From VXPQ01 sp965116435 (GTDB lineage Bacteria; Bacteroidota; Rhodothermia; Rhodothermales; VXPQ01): a stretch of 64,000 bases of DNA. The translations under genes were made by a program, and so were the position numbers. The DNA lies in contig OZ220686.1 in the NCBI GenBank assembly GCA_965116435.1, positions 1,488,001 to 1,552,000 of the forward strand. Reading direction: 5' to 3'. The notes beneath the pieces are model-generated. The model had not been told where the DNA came from. It did no database searches and saw nothing but the letters and a program-made list of their open reading frames with translations. This document shows, piece by piece, positions 40,499-49,410 of this stretch. Within the stretch, counting starts at the first letter, position 1, and every line of letters starts with the position of its first letter.

Positions 40499-42649
40499 CT
40501 AAAACGACCCGCCGGACGTGTTCAGTTCGAACAAATGGTCCGGCAACTCCACGTTGAGTTCGGTCTCGAGTTCCACCGAACCTGCCGGATTGCCGTCCAT
40601 ATAGTTTTCAAGCCTGCCTGGAAGCCGGACACCCCCGACCTCCTGCATCTCTGTAATGATTGCAAGCACCTCCACAGGCCCTTGGTCATACCGCACGCCA
40701 ACCGGTTCGTGCGTCTCAATATCAAGCAGCAATTCGGTCGCGCCCGCCACGTCCGGGACCGTAACGGAAAGCACGTCCACCGTCCGCCCGTCCACAAGTT
40801 CTTCCTGCCCCACATACTGCACGGCGAGGTCGTCGCGGCCAAGCATGGAAACCATGTCGCGATCCTTCTGCGCCTCGTACTGCTCGCGAATCATGGCAGG
40901 GTCAATCGGCAAGCCGTCCGGCAAATCCACCATGATCTCGTCCCCAACGATCACGACGACGATGGACCCCATGCCGGCGGGCAAGAACACTTCCCAGCGC
41001 CCCCGATCCGGATAGGCCACGTACTGCATGGCGTCCATTTCCATCTGTCCGCCGCCGGGCATCATGCTCCCGATCATCATGGACTGCCGCAAGGTCTTGA
41101 TCCCCGCAAAGGCTTCCTGCCCGCCCAGCGCATCCACGGCCTTGCGGAACAGGTCCTGCCCTTGCGAAAGCGTTTCCTCGGTGGCTTCGGGCGCCGGTTC
41201 GCGGCCAGAGGGAATCGTAATGTCTATCGTGTCCACGGCGCCCAGGTCGTCAAGCGGGCGCCCGAAATCGGCCCCGTTGCCCACCGCAAGAATCTTCATG
41301 TCGTCCGGGCGAAGATACTTCTCGGCTACGCGGTGCACATCGTTTGCATCCACGGCCTGCACGCCTTCCCGCACCTGATTCAGAAAGTCCAGCGGATAAT
41401 CGTAGTACGCATAGGTCATCATGCGGCTCACGATCTCCTGGCGCGTATCGAAATTGAAGACGAAACTGTTCAGGTAGTTGTCCTTGGCCAGCTGGAGTTC
41501 CTCCTCGGACGGCGGCGCGGCGCGGAGTTTCTCTATTTCCTCGCGCACGGCTTCCGTGCCGTCCACCGTGGATTCCGACTTGGTCATGATGCCCGCATAG
41601 AACTGTCCGGGCCGCTCGAAATTCGCGGTGTAGGCCCCGAAAACCGAATAGGCCAGGCCCTTGTCGTCGCGCACGTTCTGGAAAAGCCGGCCGGTAAACC
41701 CGCTCAGCACCTGATTCATCACCGTGACCGCGAAATAGTCCGGGTGATTCATGGTGATCTCGCCCGGATGCCCCATCAGAATGGCGCTCTGCGTCACATC
41801 CTCCTTGGGCGCATAATAGACCCCGAACTCAGAAGCCGTATCAGGCGAAGGTTGCGTCGGGCGCACGAAATCCTCCTGCGGCTGCCAGCCGGCGAAGGCG
41901 TTCTCAAGTTTCTCCGCCATGGCTTCTGCGTCGAAATCTCCCCACACGCCCAGAATCGTATTGTTCGGAAGGAAATAATGCTGGTGAAAATCGATCAGGT
42001 CCTGACGCTCGAGGGCGTCGACGGTCGCATATTCGGTATGCCGCGCATACGGCGAATCCGCACCGTACAGCAACTTGGCGAATTCGCGGTTCACGATGGA
42101 CATCGCCTGATCGTTGCGGCGGGAAATGAACGATTTTTCCTGCGTTTTCGCCAGGTCTATCTTGTCTTCGGGGAACGCGGGGTGCATGATCACGTCGGCG
42201 AACAGCGCCAGCGCCTCGTCCGCCGTCTCGGTCAGGGACGACATGAACACCTGCCCGGAAACCGTCCCGATCGAGGATTCTATTTGCGCGCCCATGTTCT
42301 CCAGGCGAAGATTCAGCGCGTCGGCGTCCATGTTTTCCGTGCCGCCCGTGCGCAGGACCTCCCCGGCGATGGAAGCCAGCCCAACCTTGTCGGCGGGTTC
42401 GTAGAGCGCGCCCACGCCGATGCGCGCGGACATCTCCACGAGGGGGAGCTCGGGATTTTCAATGAGAAAAACGGTCATGCCGTTGGAAAGCGTGACCTGC
42501 TCCGGTTGCGGGATGTCGAATTCGGGAAGCGGCGGGGTATCGATATCCGCATAATTGGATTGCGCGAAGGCGGGCAGGACGGTCAGCGCGCAGAGCGCGC
42601 ACGCAGCGGCGACGCAGGCGGTCAACATCCGAAACGCATAGCGTGTCAT
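40499..42649 (-). CDS. M16 family peptidase-like protein, catalytically inactive partner
   Basis: A 716-residue M16 (insulinase/pitrilysin) fold protein with a signal peptide (about 1-30, ending PAFAQ). The region that should hold the HxxEH zinc motif reads KVGLASIAGEVLRTGGT with no His, so it cannot bind catalytic zinc. Two M16 half-domains span about 45-470. A C-terminal extra domain (about 490-716) reads LFRKAVDALGGQEAFAGIKT, a lipoprotein-binding-like beta-rich region seen in some Bacteroidota M16 partners. It is encoded just after the catalytic M16 gene, as in other active/inactive M16 dimers. The ATG at 42649 starts the signal peptide; an in-frame ATG at 42751 would add 34 residues. Confidence 0.85.
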   Translation of the reverse strand: MTRYAFRMLTACVAAACALCALTVLPAFAQSNYADIDTPPLPEFDIPQPEQVTLSNGMTVFLIENPELPLVEMSARIGVGALYEPADKVGLASIAGEVLRTGGTENMDADALNLRLENMGAQIESSIGTVSGQVFMSSLTETADEALALFADVIMHPAFPEDKIDLAKTQEKSFISRRNDQAMSIVNREFAKLLYGADSPYARHTEYATVDALERQDLIDFHQHYFLPNNTILGVWGDFDAEAMAEKLENAFAGWQPQEDFVRPTQPSPDTASEFGVYYAPKEDVTQSAILMGHPGEITMNHPDYFAVTVMNQVLSGFTGRLFQNVRDDKGLAYSVFGAYTANFERPGQFYAGIMTKSESTVDGTEAVREEIEKLRAAPPSEEELQLAKDNYLNSFVFNFDTRQEIVSRMMTYAYYDYPLDFLNQVREGVQAVDANDVHRVAEKYLRPDDMKILAVGNGADFGRPLDDLGAVDTIDITIPSGREPAPEATEETLSQGQDLFRKAVDALGGQEAFAGIKTLRQSMMIGSMMPGGGQMEMDAMQYVAYPDRGRWEVFLPAGMGSIVVVIVGDEIMVDLPDGLPIDPAMIREQYEAQKDRDMVSMLGRDDLAVQYVGQEELVDGRTVDVLSVTVPDVAGATELLLDIETHEPVGVRYDQGPVEVLAIITEMQEVGGVRLPGRLENYMDGNPAGSVELETELNVELPDHLFELNTSGGSF

Positions 42650-42752
42650 GGCAACGTGGGATTGCGTGGTGGAAACGGGCATTTCGACAGGGTGGACAGG
42701 TTGGGCGACGAGGTTGTCGCAGAAGAACGGAGTCAAACGGGTCATGCGCATG

Positions 42753-44324
42753 TTATCCTTCGGCCTCCTCGTCCATGGTTTCTTCCATGTCCTCTTCCAT
42801 TTCTTCCATGTCGGGCGTCGTGGTGCTGATGGAAGCCACCGTCCGGTTGGATTTCGTAAAGGTTTCTCCGATGACGCGCTGCACGTCTTCGGCGGACACC
42901 TGATCGATGTCGTCGAGATAGGTGAAGATGTCGCTCCAGTCGCCGGTCACGGCTTCGTGGTAGGAAAAGAGCACGGCCAGCCCGGTGTTCGACTGCAACT
43001 GCCGCACGAGCTGGGCGCGGGCCTGCGTTTTCGCCCGCTCCACTTCATCCTCCGTAACGCCCTCGTCGCCGATGTCGTCCAGAATCGCATAGGCGGCCTC
43101 TTCGAACGCTTCCGGCGATTGCCCCTGATTGAGCACGCCGTAGATCAGGAACAGGTGCGGATACTTGTTCATGCCGGGGAACCCGTTCAGCGCCTGCGCC
43201 TGCAGGGCGATCTGCTTTTCCTCGACGACTTCCCGGTACAAACGGCTGGTCCGTCCGTCGCTGAGAATACGCTCCAGCACATCGTATACGGCCTGGTCGG
43301 GATGGTTCACACTGCCCTTGTGCCACCCGGCGATGACGATCGGCTGGCTTTGCTCCTCGATCGTGACGCGGCGTTCGGCGATCTGCGGCGGCTCAACGGT
43401 TTCTACGGGATCGGGGCGGTCGCCCTCGGGAAGCCGCCCGAAATAGGTCTCGGCCAGCGTGCGAATCTCATCCGGGTCCACATCCCCGGCGATCGCTACG
43501 ATCAGGTTTGCGGGGTTGTAGTACGTATGGAAGAAATCCATGGCTTCGGCCCGCGTATAGGACTGAATGTCCGACATATGGCCGATGCCGGGCTCGCCGT
43601 ATGGATGCGCCTTGAACGCCGTGGTCCAGAACTCCTCCAGAAGCCGTCCGAAGGGGTTGCTCTCGGTGCGCATGCGGCGTTCCTCGGCGACCACGTCCCG
43701 CTCGATATAGAATTCCCGCAGAACCGGGTCCAGAAAGCGCTCCGACTCCAGCGAAAACCAGAGTTCGGTCTGGTTCACCGGCAGGCTCACGAAATAATCT
43801 GTCCGGTCATTCGCCGTGGAGGCGTTGAGTCCCGTGCCGCCGTTGCGCTCAAGCGCTTCCTCGAATTCGGGGATGCTGTAGTGCTGCGCAGCGTCGCGGG
43901 CCTCGACGAAGGCGGCTTCCAGCTCGGCGATCTTGTCGGGATCGGCGTGGAGGCCCTTGTGCCGCTCGGCCCGCAGGTTCTCGTAGGCGACGTCCACCTG
44001 GTCAAGCGCGGCTTTTTCGGCGGCGTAATCTGTGGTACCGACGGTGGAGGTGCCCTTGAAGGCCATGTGCTCGAACATGTGCGCCAGGCCGGTGATGCCC
44101 TTCACCTCGTCCACCGACCCTACGTCGGCGTAGGTGTAGAAGGTGGCGACGGGCGCGTCGTGGCGTTCGATCACCAGGAAGCGCAGTCCGTTGTCGAGGG
44201 TAAATTCGGTGACCCGTTCCTCGAAGCGGGCCAGGAGGTCCTGGTCTTGCGCGGGCGCCATGTACACGGGCAGCGTGCAGGCAAGCACCAGGAAGAAGAT
44301 GCGCAGAAAGGTTTGGGCGCTCAT
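42753..44324 (-). CDS. M16 family zinc peptidase, catalytic subunit
   Basis: A 523-residue insulinase-family peptidase with a signal peptide (FFLVLACTLPVYMAPAQ, about residues 10-26) and an intact inverted zinc motif HMFEH (GLAHMFEHMAFKGT, about 80-93). The distal Glu ligand region is the long insertion ending REFYIERDVVAEERRMRTES. The second M16 half-domain occupies about 300-500. It degrades peptides in the periplasm or at the surface, probably as a dimer with the inactive paralogue encoded next (40499-42649). The ATG at 44324 is chosen because the signal peptide begins there. The tail is acidic (EEMEEDMEETMDEEAEG). Confidence 0.93.
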   Translation of the reverse strand: MSAQTFLRIFFLVLACTLPVYMAPAQDQDLLARFEERVTEFTLDNGLRFLVIERHDAPVATFYTYADVGSVDEVKGITGLAHMFEHMAFKGTSTVGTTDYAAEKAALDQVDVAYENLRAERHKGLHADPDKIAELEAAFVEARDAAQHYSIPEFEEALERNGGTGLNASTANDRTDYFVSLPVNQTELWFSLESERFLDPVLREFYIERDVVAEERRMRTESNPFGRLLEEFWTTAFKAHPYGEPGIGHMSDIQSYTRAEAMDFFHTYYNPANLIVAIAGDVDPDEIRTLAETYFGRLPEGDRPDPVETVEPPQIAERRVTIEEQSQPIVIAGWHKGSVNHPDQAVYDVLERILSDGRTSRLYREVVEEKQIALQAQALNGFPGMNKYPHLFLIYGVLNQGQSPEAFEEAAYAILDDIGDEGVTEDEVERAKTQARAQLVRQLQSNTGLAVLFSYHEAVTGDWSDIFTYLDDIDQVSAEDVQRVIGETFTKSNRTVASISTTTPDMEEMEEDMEETMDEEAEG

Positions 44325-44714
44325 TATATATAGCGTATATGCGGGTATGACACGGGTGGAACAACAGGGCCGCAACCGGCGCGCGGGCGGTCTGCGGTCT
44401 GTCCGCCGGACTATCCGCAGTACTGTCCGCAGGAACGTATTCACAGCGCATCGCCGCAACATTGCGCCGAAAAAAGGGCCATCCTTTTGTATACGGGATA
44501 ATTTCGTCAAAGTTTAGGGTTTCGGGGTGAATTCGGGTGGGGGGAGCGGGGAACGGGGTCGCTGGAATGATCTGGCTGGATGCGGACCGGAATGACCTGA
44601 CCCGGAACGCCCGGTCGTTGCATCCGTACGCATTCCGCAGGCAAACGCTGCCACGCACCTTATATATATTGTATCCCGCATTCATTCCGTCCCCGCAACG
44701 ACGTACCAAGGCGC
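44325..44714. other. Intergenic gap with no gene seen
   Basis: These 390 bp separate the divergent M16 and ABC-transporter genes. Open frames here have no family similarity. An AT-rich stretch near 44655-44675 (TTATATATATTGTAT) ahead of the transporter gene and TATATATAG near 44325 ahead of the M16 gene are plausible promoter positions, but I see no clear consensus. Confidence 0.5.
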
Positions 44715-46517
44715 ATGGGTCCGCTCGCCGATCTCAACAAGTACTACTGGAAATACAAGCATCTCTTCGTGCCGGGGTTGCTGTGCGCCATTGTATCCGC
44801 CGGATTTTCCGTGGCGGTGCCCGTTGTGGTGCGCATTGCGGTCGATAGCATCCCGCGCCTGGTGAGCCTGTACCATATCTACGAGGGGACGCCGGTCCGG
44901 GGGTATCTGTACGCGAGTTTCTTCACAGGCTTGCTCGCCTTCGGCCTCGTCATTATCGGGCTGAGCCTCCTGAGCGGCACGTTCTCGTTCCTGCAACGGC
45001 AAACCGTGGTGGTTGCGTCACGGCACATCGAGTTCGACCTGCGCAATGCGCTCTACGATCAGCTGCAGCGGCTATCGCAAGGATTCTACCATGCGTACTC
45101 GACGGGGGATGTGATGGCCCGCGCCACGAGCGACATCGAAAGCGTGCGGCGCTACATTGGCCCGGCCATTATGTATATCGTGCGGGCGGGGGTAGTTGTG
45201 GTTACCGCCATCACCGTGATGTTCATCATCTCCCCGGCGCTCACCCTGTACGCGCTCATTCCCATGCCCTTCCTGGCGGTTGCGGTTTTCTTCATGGCGA
45301 GCATGCAGCACAAGCGCAGCGACGCCTTGCAGGCGCAGTATTCCCGCCTCACCAGCCGGGTGCAGGAAGCGCTTGCGGGAATCCGGGTGCTGAAAGCCTA
45401 TACGCGGGAGGGCGCCGAAGCCGAGGCGTTCGACACGGAAAGCGCCGCCTACCGGCAACGCAATCTCGACCTCGCGGTGGTCGATTCCGCGTTTCGTCCG
45501 GTGTTTCTGCTGCTGGTGGGCATGGCGGGGATCATCGTGATCTGGCTGGGCGGGCGGCTGGTCGCGGAGGGGTCCATCACCATCGGCAACATTGCCGAAT
45601 ACATGATTTACGTGGCGTACATGACCTGGCCGGTGGCCTCCATGGGCTTCGTGGTCACGATGATTCAGCGGGCGTCCGCCTCCATGATCCGGCTGAATAG
45701 CATCTTCGACGCCAAGCCGGACATCGCGGACACGGACGAAATGGTGTCGTCGGTCCGGGAGATTCGCGGCGCGATCCGGTTCGACCAGGTTGCGTTTCGG
45801 TACGGAGAGGAGGGTCCTGATGTGCTGCGGGATGTGTCGTTCTCCGTGCCCGCCGGCTCCACGCTGGCCATCGTGGGACGGACAGGGTCCGGCAAAACCA
45901 CCCTCGTCGAAATGATTCCCCGGCTGCTGGAGGCCACGGAGGGGACGGTGCGCATCGACGGGCGACCCATCCGGCAGATTCCGCTGGATGTCGTGCGGTC
46001 CTCCATCGGGTATGTCCCGCAGGACGTATTCCTCTTCAGCGACACGGTGGGGAATAATATTGCGTTCGGGGCGCCGGAGGCGGACGACGAACGCATCGAA
46101 ACGGCAGCGAGGGAGGCGGCGCTCCTCGAGAATGTGCGCGATTTTCCGAACGAGTTCGATACGCTGGTGGGAGAACGGGGCATTACGCTCTCCGGCGGGC
46201 AGAAACAGCGGGCGTCCATTGCGCGGGCGCTGATCCGGCGGCCCGCCATTCTGATTCTGGACGATGCGCTGTCGGCGGTGGATACGAACACGGAAAATGA
46301 ATTGCTGGGGCATTTGCGGCGGTATTACGGGAGTTGCACGGTCGTCATCGTGAGCCATCGCATTTCTTCGGTGATGGATGCGGACCTGATTCTCGTGCTG
46401 GAGGAAGGGACCATTTCCGAGCGGGGATCGCACGAGGAACTGCTCCGCCGCAAGGGATTGTACGCGGACCTCTACCGGAAGCAACTGCTGGAGCAGGAGA
46501 TTGCGGAGTTGGGGTAG
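44715..46517 (+). CDS. ABC transporter, fused permease and ATPase (MsbA/multidrug type)
   Basis: A 600-residue half-transporter. Six membrane spans lie in residues 15-320. The nucleotide-binding domain covers about 350-590, with Walker A VGRTGSGKTTLVE (about 395-407), Q-loop IGYVPQDVFLFS, signature LSGGQKQRASIARAL (about 495-509), Walker B AILILDDALSAVD and switch His in VIVSHRISSV. It works as a dimer in the inner membrane and exports lipids, drugs or peptides; the substrate is unknown. Length is typical. It is followed by a 485-bp gap with three copies of a 68-bp repeat, the start of the accessory island. Confidence 0.93.
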   Translation: MGPLADLNKYYWKYKHLFVPGLLCAIVSAGFSVAVPVVVRIAVDSIPRLVSLYHIYEGTPVRGYLYASFFTGLLAFGLVIIGLSLLSGTFSFLQRQTVVVASRHIEFDLRNALYDQLQRLSQGFYHAYSTGDVMARATSDIESVRRYIGPAIMYIVRAGVVVVTAITVMFIISPALTLYALIPMPFLAVAVFFMASMQHKRSDALQAQYSRLTSRVQEALAGIRVLKAYTREGAEAEAFDTESAAYRQRNLDLAVVDSAFRPVFLLLVGMAGIIVIWLGGRLVAEGSITIGNIAEYMIYVAYMTWPVASMGFVVTMIQRASASMIRLNSIFDAKPDIADTDEMVSSVREIRGAIRFDQVAFRYGEEGPDVLRDVSFSVPAGSTLAIVGRTGSGKTTLVEMIPRLLEATEGTVRIDGRPIRQIPLDVVRSSIGYVPQDVFLFSDTVGNNIAFGAPEADDERIETAAREAALLENVRDFPNEFDTLVGERGITLSGGQKQRASIARALIRRPAILILDDALSAVDTNTENELLGHLRRYYGSCTVVIVSHRISSVMDADLILVLEEGTISERGSHEELLRRKGLYADLYRKQLLEQEIAELG

Positions 46518-46565
46518 AGGCCGCCGGAAGCAGGCATATCTATACGTCGGGCAATTCCAAAATTC

Positions 46566-46920
46566 GATTCCAAAATTTTTTCCGCTCGGCGTGGCGAATC
46601 GGGCCGGTTTGTCAGCATTACTGTGGTAGAGGGGCATTCGTAGCCCGCGGAACGGGATTGGACTCCGAAAAACCGGCTTTGAGGCGTGAGAACGTCGTTT
46701 GGGTGGATATTCAGGGCCTCGGAGCGCAAAAAAGTGCCGAAAACCGGGTGATTTCAAAATTTTTTTCGCTCGACGTGGCGAATCGGCCCGGTTTGTCAGC
46801 ATTACTATGTAGAGGGCCTTCAAATCAGCCGTGCAGCAAGGATCGGCGGGCGATTCCAAAATTTTTTTCGCTCGGCGTGGCGAATCGGGCTGGTTTGTCA
46901 GCTACTCTATAATAGCGGGG
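46566..46920. repeat. Three copies of a ~68-bp intergenic repeat
   Basis: Copies run 46566-46633, 46750-46817 and 46852-46919. Each begins GATTCCAAAATTTTTT (or ATTTC-), continues CGCTCGGCGTGGCGAATCGG and ends near GGTTTGTCAGCATTACT. Copies 1 and 2 end with (T)GTAGAGGG. The third has TATAATAGCGGGG at 46908 and lies 83 bp upstream of the first AAA+ gene. They fill the 485-bp gap after the ABC transporter. Their nature is unknown: candidate promoter repeats, non-coding RNA genes or scars. Confidence 0.8.
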
Positions 46921-47002
46921 CGTTTTGTGCCGCCGCGTCCCGATGCAAGGATGCGTTCGCGCAACCGAAGGCGGCGCACTTTAACGACAACCTCACCACA
47001 AC

Positions 47003-49228
47003 ATGGACAATACCATGAGAAGACGACGCAGAAGTAGGACTTTCAACCCCCGCCATCTGGACTCTAACCCCTACCATCAACACCTTGCCCTCGTATGGCT
47101 CGCCAACGCCTTGGAGAGCATAGACCCCCGAAGCGAAGAGGCCGAGAAATTGATCGAATGGATAGAAGAAAACGCACTGTGCCTGTGCGAAGGCCTAAAC
47201 AAAAAGGGACAGAAGATAAACGAGGCCACGCTGGTCAAGGCCGCGAAAAATGTCCCTGTCGAGGGGAGTGCGAGAAGGAGAAGGCACTGGCTGTCGGACG
47301 ATGACACGGACTCCGACAAAGACAAGAAGACCATGCCTTTGGGCAAGGCATGGCGAAACTTGCGGAAGCACATCAAGCGGCTTGTTAAGGCCACGGAAGA
47401 CGTTGGCCCGGACCGCATGTGCGTCCGTCTGGATGAACTCGCCAAAATCGCTCGCCTCTCCCCGGAAGACGTAACCATCCTGGAATTCGTGGTGCTCTAT
47501 GAGACGCAGGCGCTGTTTGAATCTATGGTGGACGATATCGCCGGGAAATTCAGCTTTCGTAAATCAAACGGTATCGGGCAGACCATACCCTGCTTTCTCG
47601 ACATAAGCGCCAAAACCATTGGCAAGCGACTGGCCGAAGATGCCCCGCTTCTCGCTTCCGGATTGCTGAGCATAGATTCCGATGGCGACATCGATATCCC
47701 GTCCCGGTTGAAAAAAATCGCCTGGGCCCCCGAAGAGGAGGCGGATGTGCGTCGTCTGCTGCTCGACGCCAGCGCGCCGACCGAACTGGACTGGTCCGAT
47801 TTCGACCATTTCTCCACGGACCGGGATATGATGGAGAAAATCCTCGCAGGAGCGCTCCAGAACGGAACCAAAGGCGTCAACATCCTGCTGTACGGACCAA
47901 ACGGCACCGGCAAAACGGAGCTGTCGAAGGTGTTGGCCGCCCAGATTGGGGCCACCCTGTTCGGCGCCGGAGAAAAGGACGAACGCGGCGGCGAACCGTC
48001 GCGTGGCGAACGCCTCGCCGATCTCCGCCTGGCGGGATGCTTGCTTGGGGAAGACCCGAACGCGATTCTGTTGTTCGACGAAATGGACGATCTGTTGTCC
48101 AGGCCCAGGTCGGGTTTATTCTCCCTGGGGTTGATGTTTTCGGAAAAGCACCTAAGCGGCGGCTCCAAACTGTTCCTGAACCGGCTCCTGGAGGAGAATG
48201 CGGCGCCCACCATCTGGATCACCAATCATGCGCCTCGCATTGACCCTGCCTTCTTGCGCCGCATGACCTATGTGGTCCACCTCGGGAAACCGCCAACCCG
48301 GGTGCGGGAACGTATCCTGACGCGCCAACTGGACAAAAACGAGGTGCGCATCGAAGAGGAGCATGTGGCCCTGCTTGCGCGCCGGTTCGAGTTGCCGCCC
48401 GGCGTGATGGACGGCTCGATACGGGCAGCGGCGCTCATGCCGGAAGACGACCGGCAGGCCATGCTGGATCGGGGTCTTCAGAACATCGCAGATTTGATGG
48501 GCGGCGAACAACGGGTGCAAGCGACTCCTGCGCGCTTCGACCCGGCGTTTATCCAGGCCGATCAAGACCTCGTCGCACTTGCCGAGAAGCTGACCGGAAG
48601 CGGCGCAAGACCCTTTTCGATGTGTTTGTACGGCCCGCCGGGAACCGGCAAGAGCGCCTATGCACGCTACCTGGCGGAACGCATGGGACTGGAAGTGCTG
48701 CACAAACGCACGTCCGATTTGATAGACAAGTTCGTAGGAGAATCGGAAAAGAACATCGCCAGGGCGTTTCGGGAAGCGCGCGACACCCGCTCGTTCCTGA
48801 TATTCGACGAGGCGGATTCGCTCCTTGCAGACCGGCGCGGGGCGAAACGAAGCTGGGAAATAACCCAGGTGAACGAGATGCTGACCCAGATGGAAGCGCA
48901 CCCGCTCCCCTTCGCCTGCACCACGAACTACGCGGATAAGCTGGACGAAGCCACCAAGCGACGCTTCCTCTTCAAGGTCCGCCTGAAATACAGTTCGCCC
49001 GAGCAGGCGGCTGGTTTGTTCCACGCCTACTTCGGCATCGAAGCGCCCGCACCGCTGTGGAGCCTAAAGGGGCTCACCCCCGGCGATTTTCCAGTGGTTC
49101 GCCGCAAAGCGGAAATCACGGAGCAACTCGACGATGCGGATGCGCTGGTGGCCATGCTCAAGGCGGAGTGCGAGGCCAAGGAGAAACTGTCGAACGGGAT
49201 AGGCTTTTCGGCATCGTCTGCGGCCTGA
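47003..49228 (+). CDS. Double AAA+ ATPase, paralogue 1
   Basis: A 741-residue protein with two AAA+ modules. Module 1: Walker A LYGPNGTGKTELSKVLA (about 294-310), Walker B ILLFDEMDDLL (about 354-364), sensor-like ITNHAPRIDPAFLRRMTYVV. Module 2: Walker A YGPPGTGKSAYARYLAE (about 541-557), Walker B FLIFDEADSLLADRRGAKRS, and VGESEKNIARAFREA typical of FtsH/Vps4-like (classical clade) ATPases. A helical N-terminal region (1-270) has no known domain. It probably remodels or unfolds protein complexes; no protease domain is fused. A paralogue follows at 49411. The gene starts 83 bp after the third 68-bp repeat. Confidence 0.82.
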   Translation: MDNTMRRRRRSRTFNPRHLDSNPYHQHLALVWLANALESIDPRSEEAEKLIEWIEENALCLCEGLNKKGQKINEATLVKAAKNVPVEGSARRRRHWLSDDDTDSDKDKKTMPLGKAWRNLRKHIKRLVKATEDVGPDRMCVRLDELAKIARLSPEDVTILEFVVLYETQALFESMVDDIAGKFSFRKSNGIGQTIPCFLDISAKTIGKRLAEDAPLLASGLLSIDSDGDIDIPSRLKKIAWAPEEEADVRRLLLDASAPTELDWSDFDHFSTDRDMMEKILAGALQNGTKGVNILLYGPNGTGKTELSKVLAAQIGATLFGAGEKDERGGEPSRGERLADLRLAGCLLGEDPNAILLFDEMDDLLSRPRSGLFSLGLMFSEKHLSGGSKLFLNRLLEENAAPTIWITNHAPRIDPAFLRRMTYVVHLGKPPTRVRERILTRQLDKNEVRIEEEHVALLARRFELPPGVMDGSIRAAALMPEDDRQAMLDRGLQNIADLMGGEQRVQATPARFDPAFIQADQDLVALAEKLTGSGARPFSMCLYGPPGTGKSAYARYLAERMGLEVLHKRTSDLIDKFVGESEKNIARAFREARDTRSFLIFDEADSLLADRRGAKRSWEITQVNEMLTQMEAHPLPFACTTNYADKLDEATKRRFLFKVRLKYSSPEQAAGLFHAYFGIEAPAPLWSLKGLTPGDFPVVRRKAEITEQLDDADALVAMLKAECEAKEKLSNGIGFSASSAA

Positions 49229-49332
49229 TTGGCGAGGCGGAATATCCCGGCGAAGCGTTTCGGCAGCGTTTTTAGCGGAGATATTCCGGTGAGGGTGTGT
49301 GAGGGTGTTTTGAGGCAGAGGCGAGGTGGGGC

Positions 49333-49361
49333 GCCCGGGCAGGCAGTGCGGCTGCCCGGGC
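49333..49361. terminator. Strong GC-rich hairpin between the AAA+ paralogues
   Basis: GCCCGGGCAG (49333-49342) pairs perfectly with CTGCCCGGGC (49352-49361) around a 9-nt loop. No immediate T-run follows; the nearest is about 26 bp on (CACTTTTTTG). It may attenuate read-through between the two ATPase genes or act as a binding site; terminator is the most ordinary reading. Confidence 0.45.
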
Positions 49362-49410
49362 GGTGCAGCGCAAAAATATCACTTTTTTGAACCCAACATA
49401 ACATCGCCTT

